This document shows, piece by piece, positions 5,122 through 5,577 of a stretch of DNA of 5,577 bases (position 1 is the stretch's first letter; each line of letters starts with the position of its first letter). The notes under the pieces are model-generated. The model was not told the DNA's origin. It was given only the letters and a program-made list of their open reading frames with translations, and searched no databases. The position numbers and the translations under genes were made by a program. Source of the stretch: DATEPR01 sp036503065 (lineage in GTDB: Bacteria > Actinomycetota > Actinomycetes > Mycobacteriales > Pseudonocardiaceae); contig DASXXM010000006.1 in the NCBI GenBank assembly GCA_036503065.1, forward strand, positions 1-5,577. The letters run 5' to 3'.

Positions 5122-5577
5122 ATGCGGAAACTGATCTTCGGTATGAACGTGACCCTGGATGGCTACATCGCCGCGCCCGGCGACGACATCGGCTGGAGCG
5201 GCCCGCCGAGCGACGAGCTGTTTCAGTGGTGGCTCGACCAGGAGCGGGCGAGCGACCTGTCGCTGTACGGGCGCAAGCTGTGGGAGACGATGAGCTCCTA
5301 CTGGCCGACCGGCGACCAGCAGCCCACGGCCACCCCGGCGCAGATCGGCTTCGCGCGGAACTGGCGGGACACGCCGAAGGTGGTGTTCTCCTCGACGATC
5401 GACAAGGTCGACTGGAACACCCGCCTGGTCACCGGCGACGCGGTCGCCGAGATCACCCGGCTCAAGGCCGAGGACGGCGGCCCGATGGGTATCGGCGGCG
5501 CGACGCTCGCCGGGGCTGCCATGCGGGCCGGGCTGATCGACGAGTACGCCCTGGCCACCCACCCGGTCCTGGTGGGC
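5122..5577 (+). CDS. RibD C-terminal / dihydrofolate-reductase-like family protein (3' end outside window)
   Basis: The frame is open from the ATG at 5122 to the window end, giving 152 residues. The protein resembles the RibD_C/DHFR-like NADPH-binding reductase family, of the stand-alone YyaP/YwjB type. Landmarks are LIFGMNVTLDGYIA (4-17), LYGRKLWETMSSYW (48-61), TPKVVFSSTIDKVDWNTRLV (84-103) and IGGATLAGAAMRAGLIDEYALATHPVLVG (124-152). The last is the usual GGATL...LIDE...HPV(V/L)-G motif near the C-terminus, so perhaps only 30-40 residues are missing. GAGAGG (5108-5113) sits 8 nt before the ATG. Stand-alone members are widespread, often of undefined substrate, and are not shown to make folate or riboflavin; no riboflavin genes are adjacent. 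The family is clear, the reaction is not. Confidence 0.88.
   Translation, partial: MRKLIFGMNVTLDGYIAAPGDDIGWSGPPSDELFQWWLDQERASDLSLYGRKLWETMSSYWPTGDQQPTATPAQIGFARNWRDTPKVVFSSTIDKVDWNTRLVTGDAVAEITRLKAEDGGPMGIGGATLAGAAMRAGLIDEYALATHPVLVG

Noticed and set aside
1..5577. Mobile element, CRISPR, tRNA or phage signatures
   Set aside because: I found no transposase-like protein, terminal repeats, regularly spaced repeats or tRNA-like fold by eye.

Overview
The window is high-GC, densely packed DNA of actinomycete type. It has GTG starts, promoters with weak -35 boxes, a mycothiol-dependent (MDMPI/DinB-fold) family protein that is characteristic of Actinobacteria, and Actinobacteria-like secreted proteins. 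A Nocardia- or Mycobacteriales-like soil organism fits, but nothing here fixes the genus. I see no mobile element, CRISPR array, tRNA or rRNA.

Left block (1-2778, + strand): the C-terminal part of a TetR-family regulator is cut by the window start. It overlaps by 4 bp (ATGA) a secreted type-B carboxylesterase with a complete Ser-Glu-His triad. After 62 bp comes a short MDMPI-fold, mycothiol-dependent-type protein ending in a strong hairpin. The first two genes look translationally coupled, with the esterase the probable target of its upstream regulator. The third gene may be read through or may have its own, possibly leaderless, promoter.

Middle block (2829-4456): a second TetR regulator (- strand) is divergent from an atypical extended-SDR NAD(P)-binding protein (+ strand). 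The roughly 150-bp gap between them is the most informative part of the window. It holds three 21-bp pseudo-palindromes of the same 9-3-9 design. Two are directly abutting and the third lies 11 bp away, giving centre-to-centre distances of 21 and 32 bp, about two and three helical turns. They overlay the inferred promoters of both genes, so this looks like an autoregulated TetR/SDR switch. The SDR lacks the usual YxxxK active-site tyrosine altogether.

Right block (4457-5577): a small secreted protein of unknown function (- strand, signal peptide plus two cysteines) converges on the SDR gene. It is divergent from a RibD-C/dihydrofolate-reductase-like protein that runs off the right edge. Its intergenic region carries a short perfect inverted repeat just upstream of the reductase ribosome-binding site.

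Overall this is accessory or secondary-metabolism-style chromosome with small regulator-plus-enzyme modules. Functions are assigned by motif recognition only. The best candidate for something undescribed is the three-operator array and its TetR/SDR pair, followed by the small secreted protein.
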